Source of the DNA: an uncultured Gammaproteobacteria bacterium
GTDB lineage: Bacteria; Pseudomonadota; Gammaproteobacteria; Arenicellales; UBA868
DNA length: 5,147 nucleotides
NCBI GenBank assembly: GCA_913051905.1
Contig: CAJXBY010000193.1
Location: 1 to 5,147 of the forward strand
Direction of reading: 5' to 3'
Shown here: positions 1-5,147 of the stretch, piece after piece
How the letters are laid out: each line of letters begins with the position of its first letter
Numbering within the stretch: the stretch's first letter is position 1
Position numbers and translations under genes: made by a program
The notes under the pieces: generated by a model
Database searches by the model: none
What the model was told of the DNA's origin: nothing
Seen by the model: only the letters and a program-made list of their open reading frames with translations

Positions 1-55
1 AATTGCAGTGGTAAGAAGCGATAGGTCGCAAGTTCGAATCTTGCCGGGGGCGCCA
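1..55 (+). tRNA. 3' end of a tRNA gene, or tRNA-derived attachment remnant
   Basis: A textbook T arm is visible: stem GCAAG (28-32), loop TTCGAAT (33-39), stem CTTGC (40-44). A 7-base acceptor strand CGGGGGC (45-51), discriminator G (52) and an encoded CCA (53-55) follow. AGGTC at 23-27 fits a normal 5-base variable loop. With that loop, the anticodon stem should be 6-10 paired with 18-22, but CAGTG and GCGAT do not pair, and shifting by one base does not help. A long variable arm would need a different layout and is not clean either. The 5' half lies beyond the left edge or is absent, so I cannot assign the amino acid; the 3' end loosely resembles some Arg tRNAs from memory. The piece is either the end of an unusual tRNA or a 3' tRNA fragment left by an integrated element. 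Confidence 0.6.
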
Positions 56-76
56 TGCTGATGGTCGAAATAACCC

Positions 77-109
77 CAGTGGAAAACCTGTGGACAACCC
101 TGTGGATCT
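77..109 (+). repeat. Three phased CNGTGGA repeats, DnaA-box-like
   Basis: CAGTGGAAAA (77-86), CTGTGGACAA (88-97) and CTGTGGATCT (100-109) follow one another at 11- and 12-base spacing, about one helical turn. The complement of the DnaA box TTATCCACA is TGTGGATAA. The unit at 89-97 differs from it at one base and the unit at 101-109 at two. The group sits in the non-coding gap between the tRNA 3' end and the RDD gene. Binding of DnaA or any other protein is inference only. Confidence 0.4.
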
Positions 110-142
110 GTTGTTGATGTCTCGCAGCTCCGCCAGTTCCTG

Positions 143-152
143 TATCCGGATA
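143..152. repeat. 10-bp palindrome TATCCGGATA upstream of the RDD gene
   Basis: TATCCGGATA is a perfect 10-base palindrome lying 27 bases before the RDD start codon. It could be a small operator half-site or chance. I see no convincing sigma-70 promoter in the 56-179 stretch, which otherwise holds only the GTGGA repeats. Confidence 0.2.
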
Positions 153-179
153 AGTCGATAACCGGAAGTAGCCGTCGAT

Positions 180-620
180 ATGCCCGCTGCTGAAGGATCC
201 CTCTGCCCGGCCGGTTTTTTCCGACGCCTGGGTGCAATGGTTTACGACAGCTTTCTACTCATGGGGGTGGTGATCGTGGCATTTCTGCCCGTACCGCTGG
301 TCGATCTGGCAGCACCTGGGGCATTGTGGATAAAGCTACTCAAACCGGTCTATCTGCTGTTGGTCTGTTATCTCTTCTTCGGCTGGTTCTGGACTCATGG
401 GGGACAAACCCTCGGTATGAAAGCCTGGCGCCTGCGGCTTCATCGGATCGATGGGGGCGAACCACGTTGGTCGACGGCCGGTATCCGGTTCCTGGGGTCC
501 CTGGTCTCCTGGATGGTACTGGGGCTCGGATTCCTGTGGGTCCTGGTGGATCCCGGCAAAAGAGCCTGGCACGACCGCTGGTCCCATAGCAGGATCGTCG
601 TCCTGCCGAGGTCATCTTGA
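180..620 (+). CDS. RDD family integral membrane protein
   Basis: This is a 146-residue inner-membrane protein of the RDD family (PF06271). The N-terminal motif AGFFRRLGAMVYDSFLL (residues 11-27) carries the family arginines R15/R16 and aspartate D23. GGQTLGMKAWRLRL (74-87) is the second conserved block, and the C-terminal DPGKRAWHDRWS (124-135) holds the last conserved Asp. Three hydrophobic segments are likely membrane spans, at about 19-40, 52-72 and 102-124. The length is typical for the short, single-domain form. The ATG start has a modest GGAAG at 164-168, 11 bases upstream. In many gammaproteobacteria such a gene lies near lptF/lptG, which are not seen here. Some RDD proteins have been linked to ion transport, but no function can be assigned to this one. 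A 58-base gap separates it from the downstream gamma-glutamyltransferase gene, so the two may be co-transcribed. Confidence 0.88.
   Translation: MPAAEGSLCPAGFFRRLGAMVYDSFLLMGVVIVAFLPVPLVDLAAPGALWIKLLKPVYLLLVCYLFFGWFWTHGGQTLGMKAWRLRLHRIDGGEPRWSTAGIRFLGSLVSWMVLGLGFLWVLVDPGKRAWHDRWSHSRIVVLPRSS
325..333 (-). other. Perfect DnaA-box match inside the RDD gene
   Basis: Plus-strand TGTGGATAA is the exact complement of the consensus DnaA box TTATCCACA. It lies in codons for residues Leu-Trp-Ile-Lys (49-52) of the RDD protein, so it may be a coding coincidence. It is listed because two imperfect boxes occur at 89-109. A 9-base match on either strand is expected by chance about once in 25 windows of this size. 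Confidence 0.25.
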
Positions 621-621
621 G

Positions 622-634
622 GCGGGTAGCCCGC
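622..634 (+). other. Small hairpin just after the RDD stop codon
   Basis: GCGGG-TAG-CCCGC forms a 5-bp GC stem with a 3-base loop starting two bases past the RDD stop. No T-tract follows (the next bases are TCCCCG), so it is not a standard intrinsic terminator. It could slow or protect the transcript end, but read-through into the next gene is likely. Confidence 0.25.
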
Positions 635-678
635 TCCCCGATGCCGCCCACCGCTCGTCTCCCGACGACCCATAAAAC

Positions 679-2454
679 ATGATGCGCATGACGTTGCATG
701 TCATCTCAGCCTACGCTGTGGGCTGGCGCCTGTGGTTTCTGGCTGTGGTCTTTTTTGCCAGTCTTGCTGTCCGGGCAGCTGCCGCAGACAGCACGCCTGG
801 CCAGGCCCGAAGCCTGTCTGATTCTGCCGGCGCCGGGAATTTTATGGCGGTCACTGCCAATGGCCATGCCACCCGGGCCGCATTCGGCGTTCTCGCTGCC
901 GGAGGAACGGCAGTTGACGCATCCATCGCCGCGCAGCTCGTGCTCAACCTGGTCGAGCCCCAGTCTTCGGGACTCGGCGGCGGTGCTTTCATGCTCTATT
1001 ACCAGGCGGCAGACCGCACACTCTTTACGCTGGACGGACGCGAGACAGCGCCCGCCGCAGCGGGTCCGGCGCACTTTCTCAACGCCGATGGCACACCGCT
1101 CAAATGGCGCGAGGCTGTTGTCGGCGGCCGCGCGGTCGGCGTTCCGGGCACCCTGCATCTGCTCTACACCGCCCACCGGCGGTTCGGCAATTACCCCTGG
1201 TCGTCTCTTTTCGGACCGGCCATTGCGCTGGCTGAGGAGGGTTTTAAGGTCTCTCCACGCCTGGCCGGCGCCATCGCTTCGGCGTCAGACCGTGGGCTGC
1301 GCCGTTTTACCCCGACCCGCCGGTATTTTTTCACTGAAGATGGTGACCCGCTTCCAGCGGGTCACCATCTGAAGAATCCGGCCTTCGCCCGAACCCTTCG
1401 CCAGATCGCTGATCAGGGTATTGGTCCTTTCTACAGCGGAGAGATCGGCTCCAGAATCGTGGATACCGTACGCTCGGCAGCAGACTCGCCTGGCGTCATC
1501 ACCCACACAGACCTGGCGGACTACCGGACTATCGTCCGTCAGCCCGTCTGTCAGCCCTATCGTGGCCACCAGGTGTGCGGGATGGGTCCGCCGAGTTCCG
1601 GAGGCCTGACGGTCGGACAGATACTCGGGCTGCTGACACACTTCGATCTCCACGTTGCAGGTCCGGAAAGTGCAGGCCTTCACCTGGTACTCGAGGCTTC
1701 CAGACTGGCATTTGCCGACCGGGCCAAATATATGGCCGACAGCGATTTTGTGCCGGTACCCGAATCCGGTCTGCTGGATCCTGGCTATCTCAGGCAGCGC
1801 GCCAGACTCATCCGGGACAATGCTTCCATGGGGAAAGCGGCAGCGGGAGATCCTCCCCAAGCCCTCAGCGCCCTCAGTCCGGGTGCCCGGGAACAATCCA
1901 CGGGCACGAGCCACCTCAGTATCGTCGATCGCTACGGCAATGCCGTTTCGATGACCACCACGATCGAATCGGGATTCGGTAGCCGCCTGATGACGGGCGG
2001 GTTTTTGCTCAACAATGAATTGACCGACTTCTCCTTTCTGCCCGAACGCCAAGGTCTACCGGTCGCCAACCGCGTCGAGGGTCGCAAACGGCCGCGCAGC
2101 TCGATGGCGCCGACGATTGTATTTGACTCTGCGGGACATCCCGTGATCGTCGCGGGGTCACCGGGCGGGAGCCGTATCATCGGTTATGTGGTTCAGACCC
2201 TGGTCGCAATGCTGGACTGGGGAATGACCCCCCGACAGGCCGTCGAGATGCCGCATTTCATCAACCGTAACGGCCGAACGGAGCTCGAGGAAGGACCCCG
2301 CAGCGAGGCGTTGAAAGCGGCGCTCGAGTCACTTGGGCACGAGGTCCGTGTCCGCCGGCTCAACAGCGGCCTGCATGTGATCCGGCGCAATGCGGATGGG
2401 GGGCTTGAAGCAGGCGTGGATACGCGGCGGGAAGGGCTGGCACTGGGGGGCTAG
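679..2454 (+). CDS. ggt: Gamma-glutamyltransferase (glutathione hydrolase) precursor
   Basis: This 591-residue N-terminal nucleophile hydrolase cleaves the gamma-glutamyl bond of glutathione and transfers the glutamyl group to water or an amino acid, normally in the periplasm. A signal peptide covers about residues 1-36: hydrophobic core 18-31, then an Ala-rich AxA-type site before DSTPG. Family landmarks are all present. R121 in LDGRETAP binds the glutamyl carboxylate. T410 in GTSHLSIVD is the nucleophile and self-cleavage point, giving a large subunit of about 370 residues and a small subunit of 182. Other landmarks are LLNNELTDFS (443-452), RPRSSMAPT (471-479) and the oxyanion glycines in SPGGSR (494-499). 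E430 stands where the E. coli enzyme has Asn, as in Bacillus-type enzymes. The start is uncertain: no Shine-Dalgarno precedes ATG 679, and ATG 688 or GTG 718 would also leave a usable signal peptide. It ends 15 bases from the convergent ligase gene. Confidence 0.95.
   Translation: MMRMTLHVISAYAVGWRLWFLAVVFFASLAVRAAAADSTPGQARSLSDSAGAGNFMAVTANGHATRAAFGVLAAGGTAVDASIAAQLVLNLVEPQSSGLGGGAFMLYYQAADRTLFTLDGRETAPAAAGPAHFLNADGTPLKWREAVVGGRAVGVPGTLHLLYTAHRRFGNYPWSSLFGPAIALAEEGFKVSPRLAGAIASASDRGLRRFTPTRRYFFTEDGDPLPAGHHLKNPAFARTLRQIADQGIGPFYSGEIGSRIVDTVRSAADSPGVITHTDLADYRTIVRQPVCQPYRGHQVCGMGPPSSGGLTVGQILGLLTHFDLHVAGPESAGLHLVLEASRLAFADRAKYMADSDFVPVPESGLLDPGYLRQRARLIRDNASMGKAAAGDPPQALSALSPGAREQSTGTSHLSIVDRYGNAVSMTTTIESGFGSRLMTGGFLLNNELTDFSFLPERQGLPVANRVEGRKRPRSSMAPTIVFDSAGHPVIVAGSPGGSRIIGYVVQTLVAMLDWGMTPRQAVEMPHFINRNGRTELEEGPRSEALKAALESLGHEVRVRRLNSGLHVIRRNADGGLEAGVDTRREGLALGG
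1338..1370. repeat. Perfect 15-bp inverted repeat inside ggt
   Basis: AGATGGTGACCCGCT (1338-1352) and its exact reverse complement (1356-1370) are separated by only three bases, TCC. The transcript would form a very stable hairpin. The repeat encodes about residues 221-231 (DGDPLPAGHHL), a region that aligns with the family at normal length, so it is not an obvious insertion. No T-tract follows, so it is not a standard terminator. Confidence 0.9.
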
Positions 2455-2469
2455 GCAGACAACCGGATC

Positions 2470-3393
2470 TCATTCGAGACTGGTGATGATCTCACTGTGG
2501 TGGGCCTGGTCGTCGTGGCGGCACATTTCCTGCAGCCCGGTCGGGCTCGTGATATTGACCTCAATCAGCATTCCGCCGATCACGTCGATGCCGGCAAAAA
2601 TCACACCGTGAGTGATGAGATCGTCCCTCAGCGCGGCACAGATCTCAAGGTCACGGGCTTCCAACCGGCTGGCAAGCGCCGTACCGCCTTGATCCAGATT
2701 ATTCAGTTCCGCGCCGTCGGCATGCAGACGCAGGATCGCCCCAAGCGGCTCGCCGTTCAGCAGAAGAATGCGTTTGTCTCCCTCTCGAGCCGCATCCAGA
2801 TACTCCTGTACGATCACCCAGTGGCCCGCATCGGCCGTCGCGCTCCGGACCTTTGATTCGAGATCGGCCTCATCGGGATCGACAAAGATAATTCCGGCAC
2901 CGCCGTGGCCATCTACGGGTTTGATGGTAGTTCGGCCGTGGCGGTGCACAAATTCGACAATCTGCTCCGCATGCCGGGCAACGAGGGTATCCGGGGTCAG
3001 GTCAGGATAACGCAGTGCCGCCAGTTTTTCGTTCCAGTCGCGTATCGTCGACGGCCTGTTGATGATCTTGACACGAGCGGGCAGCAAGTCGAGCAGCATG
3101 GTCATGTAGAAGTAGGAGCGGTCCACCGGTGGGTCGGTCCTGATCCAGACCACATCCATTTCTTCCAGGCACACTGATTCCGGCAAAGCCGGTGAAAACG
3201 GCTGTTCGGTACTCTCATGCACTTCCACCTGCTGGGTGATCGCTACGACCTTGTGCCCGTCAATCGATAGGTCACCTGCATCCAGGTAGAACACTTCATG
3301 ACCGCGCTGGGCGGCTGCCAGCATCAGGTAGTAGCTGGTGTCCTTGTAGGCTTTGACCTGCTCAAGCGGGTCCATCACGAAAGCATGTTTCAT
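2470..3393 (-). CDS. gshB: Glutathione synthetase-like ATP-grasp ligase, loop arginines replaced
   Basis: This 307-residue protein aligns end to end with prokaryotic glutathione synthetase (about 315 residues in E. coli), the cytoplasmic enzyme joining gamma-glutamylcysteine and glycine with ATP. The N-terminal domain begins FVMDPLEQVKAYKDTS (5-20) and carries RTDPPVD (85-91) and NRPSTIRDWNEKL (112-124). The ATP-grasp core has IKPVDGHGGAG (157-167), GDKRILLLNGEP (205-216), GIDVIGG (268-274) and IEVNITSP (277-284), with E278 and N280 as metal ligands. The flexible loop is unusual: where E. coli has TRGNLAAGGRG, this protein has ELNNLDQGGTA (229-239), so Arg233 becomes L230 and Arg241 becomes T238. 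It may be a true synthetase subfamily or a ligase with another acceptor. The ATG start matches family N-termini, but no Shine-Dalgarno is visible. It follows bmt by 33 bases and probably depends on that transcript. Confidence 0.85.
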   Translation of the reverse strand: MKHAFVMDPLEQVKAYKDTSYYLMLAAAQRGHEVFYLDAGDLSIDGHKVVAITQQVEVHESTEQPFSPALPESVCLEEMDVVWIRTDPPVDRSYFYMTMLLDLLPARVKIINRPSTIRDWNEKLAALRYPDLTPDTLVARHAEQIVEFVHRHGRTTIKPVDGHGGAGIIFVDPDEADLESKVRSATADAGHWVIVQEYLDAAREGDKRILLLNGEPLGAILRLHADGAELNNLDQGGTALASRLEARDLEICAALRDDLITHGVIFAGIDVIGGMLIEVNITSPTGLQEMCRHDDQAHHSEIITSLE

Positions 3394-3426
3394 GACGCAA
3401 GCATAACCGCTGTGGAGGGGGTGCTG

Positions 3427-4464
3427 CTAGGCGTTGCGCCGGCGTCGAGCGCTGCGCTTGCGCTCTCTCTGCGGTCTGTTCCCGATTCCGTCACAGCAGG
3501 CCCGGGTTCCAGCCGTGACCGGCCCCAGGACTTCGACAACGGCATCGAGATCCGGGACTTCACGTCTGGAGTGAGCTTCAAGCGCCTGCCGCATAGCGGC
3601 CAGGTGCTCAGGCGTTGTGCCGCAACACCCTCCGATGATACGGGCACCCGAATCTAGTGCCAGCTCGGCGTAGCGGGACATTAATTCCGGCGTACCACTG
3701 TAGTGAATCCGACCGTCTACAAAGGCAGGAATCCCACAATTGGACTTTGCCACCAGCGTGTCGTCGGAAGTCAGTTGCTGGGACATCGCCAGCAGTGCGC
3801 CGATGAGGTCTGCCGCACCGATACCGCAATTGGCACCAAAAGCCGCCAGCCGGGGCACTGTTTCACGATAAAGAGCAACCAGTTCTACGGGGGAGACACC
3901 CATCATGGTGCTGCCATTGGTGTCAAAAGTCATCGTTGCGATAACCGGCAATCCGGTCGTCGCAGCAGCTGTTCCGGCCGCCCGCATCTCCTCCTTGGAA
4001 GACAGTGTCTCCAGCCAGATGACGTCTGCGCCGCCTTCTGCAAGAGCCAGTGCCTGCTCGGTAAACGCTTCGGTAGCTTGCTCTATGGAGAGCGCTCCCA
4101 CCGGCTCCAGAATCTCGCCGGTCGGACCGATGGACCCGGCAACGACGACCGGACATCCGGCACGCTCCGCTTCTTCACGGGCGATCTCCGCAGCAGCCCG
4201 GTTCAGCTCGACGACGCGGTTTTGCGACTGATGAAGCTCGAGCCTGTAGCGGTTTCCGCCAAAGCTGTTGGTGAGAACGATATCGGCACCGGCCTCGATG
4301 AAGCGTCGGTGCAAAGAAGCAACGCGTTCGACGTGGTCCGCGTTCCACAACTCCGGCGCATCGCCGGACTGCAGTCCTAAATCGAAGTAATTGGTTCCGG
4401 TCGCACCATCAGCCAGCAGCCACGGGCGCGTTGTAAGCAACTCTGCTATGTCCGGCAAAGGCAC
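3427..4464 (-). CDS. bmt: Betaine--homocysteine S-methyltransferase family protein
   Basis: This 345-residue cytoplasmic TIM-barrel enzyme of the homocysteine methyltransferase family (PF02574) moves a methyl group to homocysteine to make methionine. It closely resembles the rhizobial betaine-dependent enzyme (from memory) in the N-terminal LLADGATGTN (16-25), GADIVLTNSFGG (59-70), VAGSIGPTGE (108-117), NCGIPAFVDGRIHYSGTPEL (242-261) and a basic C-terminus. The three zinc cysteines are visible: C213 in GANCGIG and C280/C281 in GGCCGTTPEH. The methyl donor is probably glycine betaine, though S-methylmethionine or another methylated compound cannot be excluded. The GTG start is supported by family length; an in-frame TAG lies four codons upstream and only a G-run abuts the start. 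The tail ends with an Arg-rich stretch (332-343). A candidate promoter lies at 4576-4604, and a hairpin sits 16 bases before the start codon. Confidence 0.9.
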   Translation of the reverse strand: MPLPDIAELLTTRPWLLADGATGTNYFDLGLQSGDAPELWNADHVERVASLHRRFIEAGADIVLTNSFGGNRYRLELHQSQNRVVELNRAAAEIAREEAERAGCPVVVAGSIGPTGEILEPVGALSIEQATEAFTEQALALAEGGADVIWLETLSSKEEMRAAGTAAATTGLPVIATMTFDTNGSTMMGVSPVELVALYRETVPRLAAFGANCGIGAADLIGALLAMSQQLTSDDTLVAKSNCGIPAFVDGRIHYSGTPELMSRYAELALDSGARIIGGCCGTTPEHLAAMRQALEAHSRREVPDLDAVVEVLGPVTAGTRACCDGIGNRPQRERKRSARRRRNA

Positions 4465-4480
4465 CCCCCGTGCCTACTGG

Positions 4481-4532
4481 CGCTAGAGCGAGTCTGAGTG
4501 GACACACTCGCTTTAGCGGATTTATTTTTTTT
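4481..4532 (+). terminator. Strong intrinsic terminator reading in the plus direction
   Basis: CGCTAGAGCGAGT (4481-4493) pairs with ACTCGCTTTAGCG (4506-4518): 13 base pairs with one G-U wobble and a 12-base loop. A T-rich tract (4521-4532, eleven of twelve T) follows shortly after. This is a standard rho-independent form for plus-strand transcription. On the minus strand the T-tract becomes an A-tract ahead of the hairpin, so it would not terminate there. Instead the hairpin would sit in the 5' leader of bmt, 16 bases before its GTG start. Confidence 0.75.
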
Positions 4533-4575
4533 GGCGCCCGCAAGCTGACGGTCAAATCGGCGCTTCTGATTCGAA

Positions 4576-4604
4576 AGCGTATCGACTGTATGCCGGGCTG
4601 TCAA
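4576..4604 (-). promoter_or_regulatory. Candidate sigma-70 promoter for bmt and gshB
   Basis: Read on the minus strand, a perfect TTGACA (plus positions 4599-4604) is followed after exactly 17 bases by TACGCT (4576-4581), a -10 hexamer matching consensus at three of six positions. It lies about 110 bases upstream of the bmt start and downstream of the metA stop, which suits independent transcription of bmt and gshB. The weak -10 keeps confidence moderate. Confidence 0.4.
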
Positions 4605-4644
4605 ACAAATCCGAAGGCAGGTCGAAATTGGACTGAAACCGTGT

Positions 4645-5147
4645 CTAGCCCAAGGGGTTGCCGGGATCTACACCGGGCATGAATGGCTTTCGCCGATCAC
4701 GATGTGTAATTTGGTATATCGTTCCCAACCAGTTATTGAACACCACCTTACCGGTATCGCCCCAAGTGTTGTGGACTATCACGTCCGATTCGGGAAATTC
4801 TTCTGCCAGGGCGACTCGGTCCGAGCAATTCATTACCCTGTTCTGGTACTCTCGTAGTACGTTTTTCGCGTCATCCAGAAAATACCCGTCCGGGTAAGGT
4901 GGATAGTCACTGATCTCTCCGTTGAGAAAACGGACCACTTCCCGCTTGTACTCTTTGAGTAGGCTGTTGTGATCGTATTCCGGGTGGCCCTGAAAATAGA
5001 CAAACCGGAAACCATCGGAGCTGGTAGCGAGATGCACACCGGCCTCCTCGCTGGTCACCAGCACCTTGAGGTTTGCGCCCAGCATCTGCTTAGGGAAGAT
5101 CTCGTTCCACCTGGAGTGCGGCACATCGAAGCGGGTGTTGGCCCCCT
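4645..5147 (-). CDS. metA: Homoserine O-succinyltransferase, C-terminal part (5' end beyond window)
   Basis: The open frame runs off the right edge, so only the C-terminal 167 or so residues are seen. PF04204 enzymes acylate homoserine from succinyl-CoA (some from acetyl-CoA) as the first committed step to methionine. The visible part opens with GANTRFDVPHSRWNEI, matching the APHSR block of E. coli MetA. FVYFQGHPEYD follows, holding the catalytic His (codon 4984-4986) and Glu (4978-4980). VVFNNWLGTIYQIT near the end matches the FTNWLNYYVYQIT block. The catalytic Cys and the residue that helps choose succinyl- or acetyl-CoA lie outside the window, so the acyl donor is undecided. The segment between the catalytic Glu and the NWL block is about 25-30 residues longer than in E. 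coli. The apparent GTG start at 5124 is internal, because conserved residues continue upstream in frame. The 180 bases to bmt contain no terminator for this gene that I can see. Confidence 0.9.
   Translation of the reverse strand, partial: GANTRFDVPHSRWNEIFPKQMLGANLKVLVTSEEAGVHLATSSDGFRFVYFQGHPEYDHNSLLKEYKREVVRFLNGEISDYPPYPDGYFLDDAKNVLREYQNRVMNCSDRVALAEEFPESDVIVHNTWGDTGKVVFNNWLGTIYQITHRDRRKPFMPGVDPGNPLG

Noticed and set aside
671..678. CATAAAAC as a -10 element for ggt
   Set aside because: It sits directly against the ATG at 679 with no matching -35. It would make sense only if translation began at GTG 718, for which there is no Shine-Dalgarno.
1285..2052. 255-residue open frame on the minus strand inside ggt
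   Set aside because: It is antisense to conserved ggt sequence including the nucleophile region, has no recognisable family, and is the sort of shadow frame expected in high-GC coding DNA.
2497..3177. Plus-strand frames of 80-119 residues opposite the gshB-like gene
   Set aside because: All are antisense to a strongly conserved ATP-grasp protein and show no domain of their own.
3703..4380. 225-residue open frame on the plus strand opposite bmt
   Set aside because: It is antisense to the conserved barrel of bmt, has no recognisable domain, and its Cys/His/Arg-rich composition is typical of a shadow frame.
4465..4644. Possible SAM-type riboswitch upstream of bmt
   Set aside because: A methionine-gene leader made this worth a look. 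Beyond the 13-bp hairpin and a weak 5-bp CGCTT/AAGCG stem (about 4561-4579), I could not find the multi-helix layout or conserved loops of a SAM or SAH riboswitch.
4470..4682. 70-residue plus-strand frame over the metA-bmt gap
   Set aside because: It runs through the terminator hairpin and T-tract, has no ribosome binding site, and overlaps the conserved end of metA.
1..5147. CRISPR array, insertion sequence, transposase, toxin-antitoxin or defence genes
   Set aside because: No regular repeat-spacer pattern, transposase motifs or paired terminal repeats were found. The coding space is fully taken up by the five metabolic and membrane genes.

Overview
This is a roughly 60% GC bacterial window, densely coded. 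It looks like a gammaproteobacterium or a close relative. The evidence is an RDD membrane protein, a prokaryotic-type glutathione synthetase and a PF04204-type MetA, all in forms typical of that group. This is judged from remembered family sequences, not from a database search.

Layout. Bases 1-55 hold the 3' end of a tRNA (T arm, acceptor strand and encoded CCA). The bases in front of it do not fold into a normal anticodon arm, so it may be a tRNA-derived attachment-site remnant. Bases 56-179 are non-coding and carry three phased GTGGA repeats resembling DnaA boxes. Two plus-strand genes follow: a small RDD-family membrane protein (180-620) and an exported gamma-glutamyltransferase (679-2454). 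Three minus-strand genes then converge on them: a glutathione synthetase-like ATP-grasp ligase (2470-3393), a betaine/homocysteine S-methyltransferase (3427-4464), and the C-terminal half of a homoserine O-succinyltransferase (4645 to the right edge, where its 5' part is cut off). The 180-base gap between the last two holds a candidate minus-strand promoter and a strong hairpin with a T-tract that reads as a plus-strand terminator.

How the genes fit together. MetA activates homoserine for homocysteine synthesis and the methyltransferase turns homocysteine into methionine. The ligase would add glycine to gamma-glutamylcysteine, and the gamma-glutamyltransferase breaks down glutathione in the periplasm. 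The window is therefore largely a sulfur amino acid and thiol neighbourhood. The bmt and gshB-like genes are 33 bases apart and probably co-transcribed; the rest of the link is by proximity only.

No clearly new system is present. The observations most worth checking are: loss of both flexible-loop arginines in the glutathione synthetase-like protein; a perfect 15-bp inverted repeat inside the gamma-glutamyltransferase gene; the possible tRNA attachment site at the left edge; and the terminator that points against the genes around it.
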